Shown in pieces: positions 15,792-27,153 of a DNA stretch of 44,882 bases. Origin of the DNA: Tissierellia bacterium. GTDB taxonomy: Bacteria; Bacillota; Clostridia; Tissierellales; Tissierellaceae. The position numbers and the translations under genes are program-made. The stretch lies in assembly GCA_012728125.1 (NCBI GenBank), contig JAAYFT010000043.1, positions 1-44,882 on the forward strand, read 5' to 3'. Under the pieces are notes generated by a model, which had not been told where the DNA came from, did not search any database, and saw only the letters and a program-made list of their open reading frames with translations. How positions within the stretch are numbered: position 1 is the stretch's first letter; every line of letters begins with the position of its first letter.

Positions 15792-16703
15792 CTAATCCTC
15801 CCCTATAAGCTTTATCTCCGTTTCTAGTTTAACCCCAAATTTATCTTTCACTACTTTTTGTATTACTGATATTAAATGGGTTACATCCTTGCAAGTAGCA
15901 TTATCTAAATTTACTACAAAACCACAATGTTTTTCAGAAACTCCTGCTCCACCATATCTTAGTCCACGAAGGCCTGCATCATCTATTAATTTTCCAGCAA
16001 AATAGCCTTCAGGCCTTTTAAAAGTACTACCTCCACTAGGTAATTCTAATGGTTGTTTAGATGTTCTTTTGAAAGTTAACTCTTTTATGGTTTCATCTAT
16101 AACAGAGTATTCCCCAGGCTCTAACTCTAGTTCTACACTTAGGACGATTAAGCCCTCGTCTCCTACCCTGCTATTTCTATATCTAAAATTCATTTCTTCA
16201 TTAGAATATTCCTTTATTTCATTATTGCTATCTAAAATCCTAACTTTTTTTACAACATCCTTCATCTCACCGCCATAGGCTCCAGCATTCATAGTTATTG
16301 CTCCTCCTATGGTACCAGGTATACCCGATGCAAACTCTAAGTTTTTCAAACTATGCTTTAGAGCAACTTTGCTAACGGTAGAAAGCAAGGCTCCAGCTTC
16401 ACAATATATTATACTTCCATTTACTTTTATATTATTATATCCCTCATGTACTTTTATTACTACTCCCCTTATGCCACCATCTTTAACAAGTAAATTGCTG
16501 CCATTTCCCATAATAAAATAATCTATCTTGTTTTCCCTGCAAAATTTTACTGAATTGATCAATTCTTCCTCACTAGTTGGAATAATCATTACATCAGCAG
16601 GGCCGCCTATTTTAAATGTAGTATGGTTTTTCATAGGTTCATCAAACAAGATCTTACCAAAGGATTTATCTTTAAACATATTTTGTAATTCCATCTTATT
16701 CAA
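15792..16703 (-). CDS. murB: UDP-N-acetylenolpyruvoylglucosamine reductase (MurB)
   Basis: Reduces UDP-GlcNAc-enolpyruvate to UDP-MurNAc in peptidoglycan synthesis, with FAD and NADPH. The 303 residues carry T-F-K-I-G-G-P-A-D, G-N-G-S-N-L-L-V, S-G-I-P-G-T-I-G-G-A, N-A-G-A-Y-G-G and the catalytic P-S-G-G-S-T-F-K-R-P loop of type II MurB enzymes. The start is TTG 16701-16703, with AGGGAG 9 bases upstream; the ATG three codons later is too far from it. It heads murB-PHP-rapZ-yvcK. Confidence 0.97.
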   Translation of the reverse strand: MNKMELQNMFKDKSFGKILFDEPMKNHTTFKIGGPADVMIIPTSEEELINSVKFCRENKIDYFIMGNGSNLLVKDGGIRGVVIKVHEGYNNIKVNGSIIYCEAGALLSTVSKVALKHSLKNLEFASGIPGTIGGAITMNAGAYGGEMKDVVKKVRILDSNNEIKEYSNEEMNFRYRNSRVGDEGLIVLSVELELEPGEYSVIDETIKELTFKRTSKQPLELPSGGSTFKRPEGYFAGKLIDDAGLRGLRYGGAGVSEKHCGFVVNLDNATCKDVTHLISVIQKVVKDKFGVKLETEIKLIGED

Positions 16704-16810
16704 CTAAAACCACTCCCTTTTTATTTACCTTATTATTGTATCAAATTTGACCATTTATTACTAACTAATTTATAATCATATTATTATATTCTAATACTCA
16801 TATTAATATG

Positions 16811-16835
16811 AAAAAATAGAGCTTAAGCTCTATTA
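16811..16835 (-). terminator. Palindromic hairpin with T tail on the minus strand
   Basis: ATAGAGC-TTAA-GCTCTAT is a perfect palindrome followed on the minus strand by TTTTTTC. It could end the aminotransferase transcript, although it lies about 370 bases after that stop codon; nothing else on the minus strand needs it. Confidence 0.6.
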
Positions 16836-17031
16836 ACCTATCTATTGTAATATTCTAACATAATGTCCATGAAAAAAGAATTACTTATACCATTTTTCTA
16901 TTTAGATATTCTTACAGCTCATTACTTCCCTATCCTCTTTTTTATCTATTAGCTAATATGGTTTCCTTTGAAGGGGGTTTTTGTTTTGATGGTCTATTGA
17001 TATTAATTAGTCCTTGATAAAATACTAAAAT

Positions 17032-17180
17032 TTGTCAAAATGTATTTAAAATTAATAAGTAATATTTATCTACGGTAAATAATGGAGGGTTGTGGAACAG
17101 GTGATATTGAAATGAAAATGGACCATAGGTTTATCTTCCATAGCATCTGCTTAAGATACAGATGCTATGGAAGTTTTTTT
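17032..17180 (+). ncRNA. Candidate small RNA or orphan plus-strand terminator
   Basis: No plus-strand gene occurs for 4 kb upstream, yet a very strong intrinsic terminator lies here: CTTCCATAGCATCTG (17135-17149), a 9-base loop, its exact 15-base complement (17159-17173) and seven Ts. A possible promoter is TTGTCA at 17032-17037 with a weak -10 about 18 bases on, giving a transcript of roughly 115 bases. The stretch has a GGAGGG sequence followed by only a 7-codon frame, so no protein is convincing. The whole 16704-17201 gap otherwise holds no ORF. The RNA is inferred, not shown; it would be antisense to the 3' tail of the aminotransferase mRNA. Confidence 0.4.
17135..17180 (+). terminator. 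Perfect 15-bp stem terminator without an upstream plus-strand gene
   Basis: The stem and T7 tail are as strong as any terminator in the window. It faces into the 3' end of the aminotransferase gene, so it may also shield that gene from antisense transcription. Confidence 0.85.
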
Positions 17181-17201
17181 ATACTTCTTTTAGACTCTTG
17201 C

Positions 17202-18347
17202 TTATTCAACTAGCAATTTCTGAAGAGTAGCCACACCTTTACCTATGGCATCAGTTTTGCCTAATCTATAAAGGGTTCTCTCTATAGCTGACATAGTAGA
17301 TACTAAGAAATGATAATCTATGTTACCCATATGTCCTAGTCTGAACATCTTACCTGCATAGGCTCCTAGCCCGCCAGCTACTACTGCTCCTTCTTCTGCT
17401 AGTACCTTTCTAAATTCTGCATCATTTATGCCATCCATATAGATGGCGTTTGAAAGTGATACTGCTCTACATTCTTTTTCTGCTAATAATGTAAATCCTA
17501 GTTCTTCCAATGCTGCTTGAACTGCTTTTGCAACTTTTCTATGTCTTTCGTATCTGTTTTCTACGCCTTCTTCTTTTATAATCCTTAAGGATTCCTTTAA
17601 AGCCCAAATTAAGTTTACAGGTGGTGTTGCAAAGTATTTGCTTGGGTCATTCATTATTGGTATCCATTTTTCAAAGTCTACATAGTAGTCTCTTATTGTA
17701 CCTAAGGATTTTCTTCTTTCTAATGCTTTTGGTCCAGCTAAAACTATAGCTAGTCCAGGAGCTACTCCAAATGCTTTTTGTGAACCAGTTATAAGCACGT
17801 CAATTCCCATTTCATCTAGGTATTCTGGTTCTGCTGCTGTAGCACATACTCCATCAACTATTAATATAGTATCTTCATATTTTTTAACAACTTCACCGAT
17901 TTCTGCTACAGGTGCACAAACTCCTGTTGATGTGTCAACATGAGTTACTGTAACAGCTTTATAGTCTTTTTCTTTTAATTTATTGTCTATTTCCTCTGGT
18001 GTAACTGTTTTACCCCATTCTGCTGATAAAACGTCTACATTTAGGCCTCTTCTTTCGCATAATTCTTTGTATCTGTCACCGAAAAATCCGTTGGATACTA
18101 CTAATACATTGTCTCCTTCTTTTGTAACGTTAGCTATTCCCATTTCCATAGCTAAAGTTCCAGTTCCTGCTATAACAAAAGCTTCTCCTTCTGTCTTGAA
18201 TATTGCTTTCAAATCTTGAACTACTTCTTTTAAATCATTTATAAATCCTGGATCTCCAAATGCAACTGTTTCTCTTCCCATTTGGTCCTGTATAGATCTA
18301 GTTACAGGTGTTGGCCCTGGTATCATACATAACTTTTTAGCCTTCAT
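17202..18347 (-). CDS. Class V aminotransferase, alanine/serine-glyoxylate type
   Basis: A 381-residue PLP enzyme related to alanine-glyoxylate and serine-glyoxylate aminotransferases. It starts with M-I-P-G-P-T-P-V, has A-G-T-G-T-L-A-M-E for phosphate binding, the aspartate in L-I-V-D-G-V-C and the PLP lysine in G-S-Q-K-A-F-G. It may make glycine from glyoxylate or interconvert serine, alanine and keto acids; glycine would feed the glycine reductase in this window, but this link is inferred. AGGAGG lies 6 bases before the ATG. The gene is single, next to an IclR regulator on the same strand and preceded by a long AT-rich upstream region. Confidence 0.9.
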   Translation of the reverse strand: MKAKKLCMIPGPTPVTRSIQDQMGRETVAFGDPGFINDLKEVVQDLKAIFKTEGEAFVIAGTGTLAMEMGIANVTKEGDNVLVVSNGFFGDRYKELCERRGLNVDVLSAEWGKTVTPEEIDNKLKEKDYKAVTVTHVDTSTGVCAPVAEIGEVVKKYEDTILIVDGVCATAAEPEYLDEMGIDVLITGSQKAFGVAPGLAIVLAGPKALERRKSLGTIRDYYVDFEKWIPIMNDPSKYFATPPVNLIWALKESLRIIKEEGVENRYERHRKVAKAVQAALEELGFTLLAEKECRAVSLSNAIYMDGINDAEFRKVLAEEGAVVAGGLGAYAGKMFRLGHMGNIDYHFLVSTMSAIERTLYRLGKTDAIGKGVATLQKLLVE

Positions 18348-18371
18348 TGTGATCCTCCTTTTAATTTTTAT

Positions 18372-18395
18372 TTAAAATTGTTATAACAATTTTAA
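18372..18395. promoter_or_regulatory. 24-bp perfect palindrome over the likely aminotransferase promoter
   Basis: Two 12-base arms (TTAAAATTGTTA and its complement) meet at 18383/18384. A possible promoter, TTAACA at 18404-18409 with a TTATAA/TATAAC box 17-18 bases on (18380-18386), puts the -10 in the centre of the palindrome, as expected for a repressor site. The start codon is 25 bases further on. The binding protein is unknown; the adjacent IclR regulator is one candidate. Confidence 0.5.
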
Positions 18396-18436
18396 CCCTA
18401 TATTGTTAAGAAGCTTATAATATGTAAAAAATTTTA

Positions 18437-18451
18437 TTTAACATTAGTAAA
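18437..18451. promoter_or_regulatory. Candidate IclR operator upstream of the aminotransferase
   Basis: TTTAACATTAGTAAA differs at two positions from the palindrome TTTAACATTGTTAAA at the iclR promoter. Related sequences (TTTACTGTAAA at 18666-18676 and ACTATTGTTAATA just before it) occur further up. The rest of 18396-18730 is AT-rich and has no ORF that I can support. Confidence 0.4.
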
Positions 18452-18732
18452 TTAGTTTTTCTACTGTTAATTATATGTTACCTCTAATTCCATTAGATGT
18501 CAATGTTATAAGATTTATAAAACTATTTATAATTCTATATTTTTCGATGTAATTCTGTAATTTTATAGGGCTTCAGCACATATAATATATAAACCTACTT
18601 ATAAAATATACCTTTTCCATAGATTTTCTTAATAGTAACCAAAATTTTACTATTGTTAATACTATTTTACTGTAAATAGAATTTTTAATCAATTGCTTGT
18701 TAATTTTTTTGCACATATAAAATATCCAAAAA

Positions 18733-18776
18733 ATAAAAAAACTTCGCTCCTAGTAACATAAGGCTCGAAGTTTTTA
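18733..18776 (-). terminator. Terminator of the IclR gene
   Basis: ACTTCG (18741-18746) pairs with CGAAGT (18766-18771), extended by A-T pairs; on the minus strand a run of seven Ts follows. It lies about 25 bases after the stop codon, so the aminotransferase needs its own promoter. Confidence 0.85.
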
Positions 18777-18797
18777 TAGTATATATTGACTTGTTTT

Positions 18798-19580
18798 TTA
18801 GCTGATAGTTTTTAATGAATCAGTGGCTTCCTTTGACACCATCAAAATATCCTTTATCCATTTTTCTTTCATTTCTTCTGTAAATCTAGATGTTGGCCCT
18901 GATATTGTAATACATGCTATAGGCTCATCGTTTATATCGAAAATAGGTGCTCCTATACAACTAACCCCTATCTCTTTTTCTTCATTATCAAATCCATAAC
19001 CATTTTTTCTTATTTCTTCTAGTTCTTTAATAAGCTCTTCTCTATCAACTATTGTATTTTCAGTAAACTTGGTTAATTCTAGCTTATCTATAATGGCATC
19101 CCTAACCTTTTCATCCTTGTAGGCTAAAAAAATTTTCCCAGCCCCTGTACAATGCAATGGAGCTGTTGCACCGGTTTTAGTAAACATCTTCACTAGTTTA
19201 TCGCTTTCCTCTTGAGCAATATAAACGATTTGATAATTATCCATAACTGTAAGATTTGCAGTTTCACCAGTTATATCTTTTAATTTCCTCAAATAAGGTC
19301 TCAAGGTAACTGATATAGGATTATGTTCATATGCCAACATTCCCAACTGCCATAACTTTAATCCCAGTTTAAATTTTTTTGTCCTTTGATCTTGTTCAAT
19401 TATATTGCACTCCTTAAGGGTATTTAAAATATGGTATGTAGAGCTTACTCCATAACTCAACCCCCTACTTATTTCAGTAGCACCGGCTCCAGTCTCTGAA
19501 TTAGCTAAATATTCTATTACCTCTACTGCTTTGACGATTGAGCCTATGATCTTTTTCTCTTTTCTCGTCTCTTGACTCAC
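18798..19580 (-). CDS. IclR family transcriptional regulator
   Basis: A 260-residue regulator with an N-terminal winged helix (about residues 10-75, A-T-E-I-S-R-G-L-S-Y-G-V-S-S-T-Y-H-I) and the C-terminal IclR effector domain, including C-T-G-A-G-K-I-F-L-A and E-I-G-V-S-C-I-G-A-P-I-F. The start is GTG 19578-19580, since GGGGGG lies 6 bases before it; the longer frame would begin on top of that site. It precedes the aminotransferase gene on the same strand, separated by a terminator and 450 bases. The ligand is unknown; control of itself and the aminotransferase is likely from shared operator-like sites. Confidence 0.92.
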   Translation of the reverse strand: MSQETRKEKKIIGSIVKAVEVIEYLANSETGAGATEISRGLSYGVSSTYHILNTLKECNIIEQDQRTKKFKLGLKLWQLGMLAYEHNPISVTLRPYLRKLKDITGETANLTVMDNYQIVYIAQEESDKLVKMFTKTGATAPLHCTGAGKIFLAYKDEKVRDAIIDKLELTKFTENTIVDREELIKELEEIRKNGYGFDNEEKEIGVSCIGAPIFDINDEPIACITISGPTSRFTEEMKEKWIKDILMVSKEATDSLKTIS

Positions 19581-19627
19581 TTTTGTCCCCCCAAACAACT
19601 ATGAACTAAGTTACCCATCAATATATA

Positions 19628-19672
19628 TTTAACATTGTTAAATATTTTACACCTTTTATTGATAAAAGTCAA
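19628..19672 (-). promoter_or_regulatory. iclR promoter with overlapping palindromic operator
   Basis: TTGACT (19667-19672), 17 bases, TAAAAT (19644-19649) form a good promoter on the minus strand. Immediately downstream, at the expected transcription start, lies the palindrome TTTAACATTGTTAAA (19628-19642). This arrangement is typical of autorepression. The leader to the GTG start is about 55 bases. Confidence 0.65.
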
Positions 19673-19768
19673 CATTAACAAAGTCTAATGCAATCTAGTA
19701 GTTATTCTATACCATATTCTATATTAATTTACTCTAGTCAATATCATATTTTAAAGCCATTAAACTTA

Positions 19769-19808
19769 AAAAAACAAGGTTATGGGTTTCCCCATAACCT
19801 TGTTTTTA
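19769..19808 (-). terminator. Terminator of the PFOR gene
   Basis: ACAAGGTTATGGG pairs with CCCATAACCTTGT around a short loop, with T runs on both sides. It lies just after the PFOR stop and can act in both directions. Confidence 0.92.
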
Positions 19809-19815
19809 ATATTTA

Positions 19816-23358
<3,543 letters not shown>

Positions 23359-23373
23359 TTATTATTAAAATAT

Positions 23374-23398
23374 TTGTAGAAAGAATAACATTCTACAA
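23374..23398. promoter_or_regulatory. Inverted repeat in the PFOR leader
   Basis: TTGTAGAA (23374-23381) and TTCTACAA (23391-23398) are perfect 8-base arms around 9 bases. It lies about 30-55 bases after the inferred transcription start and before the ribosome binding site; it could be an operator or an mRNA hairpin. It does not match the Rex consensus closely. Confidence 0.4.
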
Positions 23399-23407
23399 CA
23401 GAAATTC

Positions 23408-23450
23408 AAAAAAATTACATATGCCATCTATTTAAAGTATATGTAATTTT
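23408..23450 (-). terminator. AT-rich inverted repeat: weak terminator after the PspC gene or operator over the PFOR promoter
   Basis: AAAATTACATAT (23411-23422) and ATATGTAATTTT (23439-23450) are perfect 12-base arms around 16 bases, followed on the minus strand by seven Ts. It lies about 95 bases after the PspC gene. Its upstream arm overlaps the -10 box and spacer of the PFOR promoter, so a repressor site is equally possible; the stem has few GC pairs for a terminator. Confidence 0.45.
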
Positions 23451-23464
23451 CGACATAAAGTCAA
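23436..23464 (-). promoter_or_regulatory. Sigma-A-type promoter for PFOR
   Basis: TTGACT (23459-23464), 17 bases, TATACT (23436-23441) on the minus strand; transcription would begin near 23429, about 83 bases before the ATG. Confidence 0.75.
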
Positions 23465-23544
23465 TCACTCTAGGGTACAAAACCAAAGAAAAGAATATTT
23501 AGACTATTCTAAAAAATGTTTGTTTTTTGTCAAACTCATACATT

Positions 23545-23736
23545 TTAATATGGTCTTCTAGGAATAATAGCTGCTGCTATAATGTATGCAATAATGCCTG
23601 GGAATCCTGCAGTAAAAATCGAAAGAAAAACCCAAGCAAGTCTTACCAAGGTTGAATCTATTCCAAAATATTCCCCGATTCCACCACATACTCCAGATAT
23701 TTTTTTATCCGTATCAGATAGATATATCCTTTTCAT
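23545..23736 (-). CDS. PspC domain membrane protein
   Basis: A 63-residue stand-alone PspC domain: an N-terminal K-R-I-Y-L-S-D-T-D-K-K-I-S-G-V-C-G-G-I segment, then Y-F-G-I-D and one membrane helix (about 33-57), ending R-R-P-Y. PspC proteins respond to envelope stress; what such minimal versions do in Firmicutes is less clear. The ATG lies 3 bases after the uvrC stop, with GGGGGAG upstream, so it is cotranscribed with uvrC. Confidence 0.93.
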   Translation of the reverse strand: MKRIYLSDTDKKISGVCGGIGEYFGIDSTLVRLAWVFLSIFTAGFPGIIAYIIAAAIIPRRPY

Positions 23737-23739
23737 TTA

Positions 23740-25608
23740 TTACTCCCCCTTATTTTTAAAATGATTATATAATTCTTCTGCTACTTTTTTGTTCATACCT
23801 TCAACTTCTGCTAGTTCTTCAATGGATGCTTTTTTTATCTTTTCAATGCTTTGGAAATGCTTAAGTAAGGCCTTTTTTCTCTTTTCTCCTATGCCTTTTA
23901 TATCATCTAGTTCAGACTTAAACATCTCCTTGCTTCTCAAGGACCTATGATAGGAAATGGCAAAGCGGTGAGCTTCTTCCTGTATCCTATAAATCATTCT
24001 AAAACCTAGAGAATCTTCATCTAAATTTATTTCCCTATTTTCATAGATGATTCCTCTAGTTTTGTGAAATTCATCCTTTACTAATCCACATACTGGTATA
24101 TCCAGATTTAAGGAGCTCAGCACTCTTAGGGCCACATTTACTTGTCCCTTTCCCCCATCCATCATAATAAGATCTGGAAAGTTAGAAAATCCCTTGGCCT
24201 CAATTTTGTTTTCCTTTAATATTTTCCTTTCCTCTAATCCCCTAATGAATCTTCTAGTAAGGACTTCCTCTAAACTGCCATAATCATCTGGTGTAGTCCT
24301 ACTTTTTATTCTAAATCTTCTATAATCTGATTTTTTAGGCTCACCTCTTTCGAAAACCACCATGGAACCAACAGGCTCAACCCCCCTAATATTGGAAATA
24401 TCAAAGGCTTCTATTCTATTTAATTCCACATCTAAGCCCAAAGCATCTTTTATCTCCTCTAGGGCTTTTTGGTTTTCCCTTGCCTTTTTAAGAAACTTGT
24501 CTCCGTATTTATTTAACATATCCATGGCATTTTTTCTTACCATTTCGACTAAATCAAGCTTTTCACCTCTTTTAGGTACTGTAATATTTACCTTGTTACC
24601 TTTTTTTTCACTTAGCCATTTAGATAAGATTTCCATATCCTCTATTTCTTCTTCTAATATGATTTCCTTTGGTATATAGGCAGATCCTATATAAAACTGC
24701 TTTATAAAGGAAGACAATATTTCTCCCCTATCTTCATTATAGTTGTCTTCCAAGATGAAATGTTCTCTACCTAGGATTTTGCCACTTCTTATGAAGAATA
24801 CCTGAATACAAACTTCTTCTATGCCCCTTGCCATGGCAATTACGTCCTGGTCTATTAAATGGGTTGTGGAAACTATCTTTTGTCTTTCATGTAGATGGTT
24901 TAATGAGTTTATCTGGTCCCTGTACTTAGCTGCTGATTCAAAGTCTAGGTTTTTCGCAGCTTCTTTCATTTTCCCTTCTATTATCTCCATTAATTTATCT
25001 TCTTTCCCATTTAAAAATAAGAGGATTTCATCTATCATCTCTAAGTATTTCCCTTCGTCTACATTGCCTTGACAGGGGCCTAAACACCTACCTATATAGA
25101 AGTTTAAACAAGGCCTTGACTTGCCTATATCCTTTTCTAAGTTCCTATTACAAGTTCTAATGGGGTAGAGATTTCTTATAATCTCTATGGCATCATTTAC
25201 TGCAGATACGCTAGGATAAGGTCCAAAATACTTTGCCCCATCTTTTTGCATCTGCCTTGTTTTTAGTATCCTAGGATATTTTTCATTGGTAGTTACCTTA
25301 ATATAAGGATATTGCTTATCATCTCTTAATAGAATATTATATTTTGGTTTATGCTTTTTAATTAAGTTGGCCTCTAGTATTAGGGCCTCTACTTCATTAT
25401 CCACTATAATATATTCAAATTCGGAAATATGTTTCACCATGGCCTGGACCTTGGGAGGGTTGTTTTTGCTAGATTGAAAATATTGCCTAACCCTTTTTCT
25501 CAAGGATATGGCCTTTCCCACATAGATTATCTCATTATTTTTATCCTTCATTAAATATACGCCTGGTTTATCAGGTAAGTTTTTTAGCTCTTCTTCTATA
25601 TTGAACAT
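23740..25608 (-). CDS. uvrC: Excinuclease ABC subunit C (UvrC)
   Basis: Makes both incisions in nucleotide excision repair with UvrA and UvrB. The 622 residues show the GIY-YIG domain (P-G-V-Y-L-M, I-I-Y-V-G-K-A near the N-terminus), a cysteine group (C-N-R...C-L-N-F-Y-I-G-R-C-L-G-P-C), the UVR motif near 200-235 (L-D-F-E-S-A-A-K-Y-R), the RNase H-like nuclease domain (E-A-F-D-I-S-N-I-R-G) and C-terminal helix-hairpin-helix motifs. I chose ATG 25606-25608 with AAGGGTG 5 bases before it; the upstream in-frame TTG has poor spacing. Confidence 0.97.
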   Translation of the reverse strand: MFNIEEELKNLPDKPGVYLMKDKNNEIIYVGKAISLRKRVRQYFQSSKNNPPKVQAMVKHISEFEYIIVDNEVEALILEANLIKKHKPKYNILLRDDKQYPYIKVTTNEKYPRILKTRQMQKDGAKYFGPYPSVSAVNDAIEIIRNLYPIRTCNRNLEKDIGKSRPCLNFYIGRCLGPCQGNVDEGKYLEMIDEILLFLNGKEDKLMEIIEGKMKEAAKNLDFESAAKYRDQINSLNHLHERQKIVSTTHLIDQDVIAMARGIEEVCIQVFFIRSGKILGREHFILEDNYNEDRGEILSSFIKQFYIGSAYIPKEIILEEEIEDMEILSKWLSEKKGNKVNITVPKRGEKLDLVEMVRKNAMDMLNKYGDKFLKKARENQKALEEIKDALGLDVELNRIEAFDISNIRGVEPVGSMVVFERGEPKKSDYRRFRIKSRTTPDDYGSLEEVLTRRFIRGLEERKILKENKIEAKGFSNFPDLIMMDGGKGQVNVALRVLSSLNLDIPVCGLVKDEFHKTRGIIYENREINLDEDSLGFRMIYRIQEEAHRFAISYHRSLRSKEMFKSELDDIKGIGEKRKKALLKHFQSIEKIKKASIEELAEVEGMNKKVAEELYNHFKNKGE

Positions 25609-25677
25609 TGAATCACCCTTATGCACATTATACAAATTCCCCTTATTATATTATATCAAATTAACAAACTAATAGTA

Positions 25678-25710
25678 TAAAAATGCGATATCGAAAATTC
25701 GATATCGCAT
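25678..25710 (-). terminator. Terminator of the flavodiiron protein gene
   Basis: ATGCGATATCGAA and TTCGATATCGCAT form a perfect 13-base inverted repeat (25683-25710) followed on the minus strand by five Ts, directly after the stop codon. Confidence 0.88.
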
Positions 25711-25714
25711 CTTA

Positions 25715-26941
25715 TCAGCTATTAACAGTTTCCCTAACTATTTTTACTAATTCCCTTACCCTTTCTCCAATTAATTTCAAATCGTCTTCCCTTGGGATAC
25801 CTCTAAATTCTACGGACTCAAGGAAGTCCCAATTCATAGAGTACTTATCCATGATTTCCATAAGGTCCTTTTCTGCACCGCCACTCCAACCATAAGAACC
25901 GAACCTGAATGCCTTCCTGTTAAAGGCCTTTTTCTTTCCTATTTCTTCTAAAACAGCTGCCATAGGAGGGAAAATCTTGAATTCATAGGTTGGCATGGCT
26001 AAAATTACACCTGTTGAAGTCCAGACAGAAGCTAGAACTGTGCCCCAGGAGTCTTCAGGAACCCTGTGAACATGGTAGGTTATTTTCTCCTGTTCTAGCA
26101 CATCTATAACATATTTTACTGCCTTTTCTGTCATGCCATACATGGACCCCCAGATAAGAGTAATCTCTTCCCTTGCAGGCCCTTTTTGGTAAGAAGCGTA
26201 TTTAACATAGTCTTCTATTATCTTGTTAGGGTTCTTTCTCCAAACTATACCATGGCCAGGAGCGATTATCTTTATAGGTAAGGACTTACATTTTTCAATG
26301 GCTCTTTTGACCATCAATGAAAAGGTTGCTACTACGTTGGAATAATACCTGACGGCTTCCTCTTCATAAAAGGCTATTTCCTCTGGTGTCAATAAGTCAT
26401 CATAATTCTTATCCTTTATTGTTCCAAAGGAACCAAAGGCATCACAGGGAAATAAGGTTCCGGTCTTAGTGTCAAAGGTAGCCATGGTCTCTGGCCAATG
26501 TACATTTGGTATTTCTACAAATTTTAGCACATGTCCCTTACCTAAGTCTAAAGTGTCGTTGTCTTTAACTACAATGATGTCGTTGGTATGGTCAAAGAAG
26601 GCATCTATCAAGTCCTTAGCCCTTTTCGTACATACTATTTTAAAGTCGGAGGTGATCTTTTTAAAGTCCTCCAACCAGCCTGAATGGTCTGGCTCCATGT
26701 GGTTTATTATCACATATTCAATGGATTTTGGGTCTATTTCCAACTGGTCTAAAAGTTTAAATAGGGATTCTGGTACTCCGTCCCATCCGCAGACCCCATC
26801 TACAATAGCAGTTTTTTCTCCTTTAATGATGTATGAGTTCATTGCAATTCCGTTAGGTATTTCCCATAAGCCTTCAAATAAAATGTTTTCCACGTTGACT
26901 GAAAGCTGATATACATTATCAGTAACCTTAGTAGCATTCAT
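25715..26941 (-). CDS. fprA: A-type flavodiiron protein (O2/NO reductase)
   Basis: Reduces oxygen to water, or NO to N2O, using electrons from rubredoxin. The 408 residues comprise a metallo-beta-lactamase-like domain with the diiron ligands H81, E83, D85, H86 (H-M-E-P-D-H), H148, D167 and H230, then a C-terminal flavodoxin domain (about 255-400, W-G-S-M-Y-G-M-T-E-K). There is no fused rubredoxin. It protects oxygen-sensitive enzymes such as the PFOR nearby. Two GGAGG-type sites lie before the ATG. It appears monocistronic. Confidence 0.96.
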   Translation of the reverse strand: MNATKVTDNVYQLSVNVENILFEGLWEIPNGIAMNSYIIKGEKTAIVDGVCGWDGVPESLFKLLDQLEIDPKSIEYVIINHMEPDHSGWLEDFKKITSDFKIVCTKRAKDLIDAFFDHTNDIIVVKDNDTLDLGKGHVLKFVEIPNVHWPETMATFDTKTGTLFPCDAFGSFGTIKDKNYDDLLTPEEIAFYEEEAVRYYSNVVATFSLMVKRAIEKCKSLPIKIIAPGHGIVWRKNPNKIIEDYVKYASYQKGPAREEITLIWGSMYGMTEKAVKYVIDVLEQEKITYHVHRVPEDSWGTVLASVWTSTGVILAMPTYEFKIFPPMAAVLEEIGKKKAFNRKAFRFGSYGWSGGAEKDLMEIMDKYSMNWDFLESVEFRGIPREDDLKLIGERVRELVKIVRETVNS

Positions 26942-27113
26942 TTATAACCCTCCTTAACCTCCTATTATTAACAATACTACCCCTAAATATTTCCATTAAT
27001 CGAAATATAAAGAAAAGCTTCTATTAAAGTTATGAAAATTAACAAAGCTCTTTCTGAAGGTTATTTGTATATATTCTATAATTTAAAGCATGAAAACAAG
27101 GCCTTCCTATTCA

Positions 27114-27148
27114 TAAAAAAACTGCTAACACATTATATGTTAGCAGTA
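27114..27148 (-). terminator. Terminator after the Xaa-Pro aminopeptidase
   Basis: ACTGCTAACA (27121-27130) pairs with TGTTAGCAGT (27138-27147); seven Ts follow on the minus strand. It lies about 6 bases after the stop codon and ends the eutH-pepP unit. Confidence 0.92.
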
Positions 27149-27153
27149 CAAGT

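Noticed and set aside
16869-16952. 27-codon plus-strand frame (M-K-K-E-L-L-I-P...) in the gap before the aminotransferase
   Set aside because: No ribosome binding site precedes the ATG, and the sequence is AT-rich noise of a length expected by chance.
18348-18797. Possible gene in the 450-base gap before the aminotransferase
   Set aside because: Stops are frequent in all frames; the content is AT-rich with palindromes and a terminator, so it is regulatory rather than coding.
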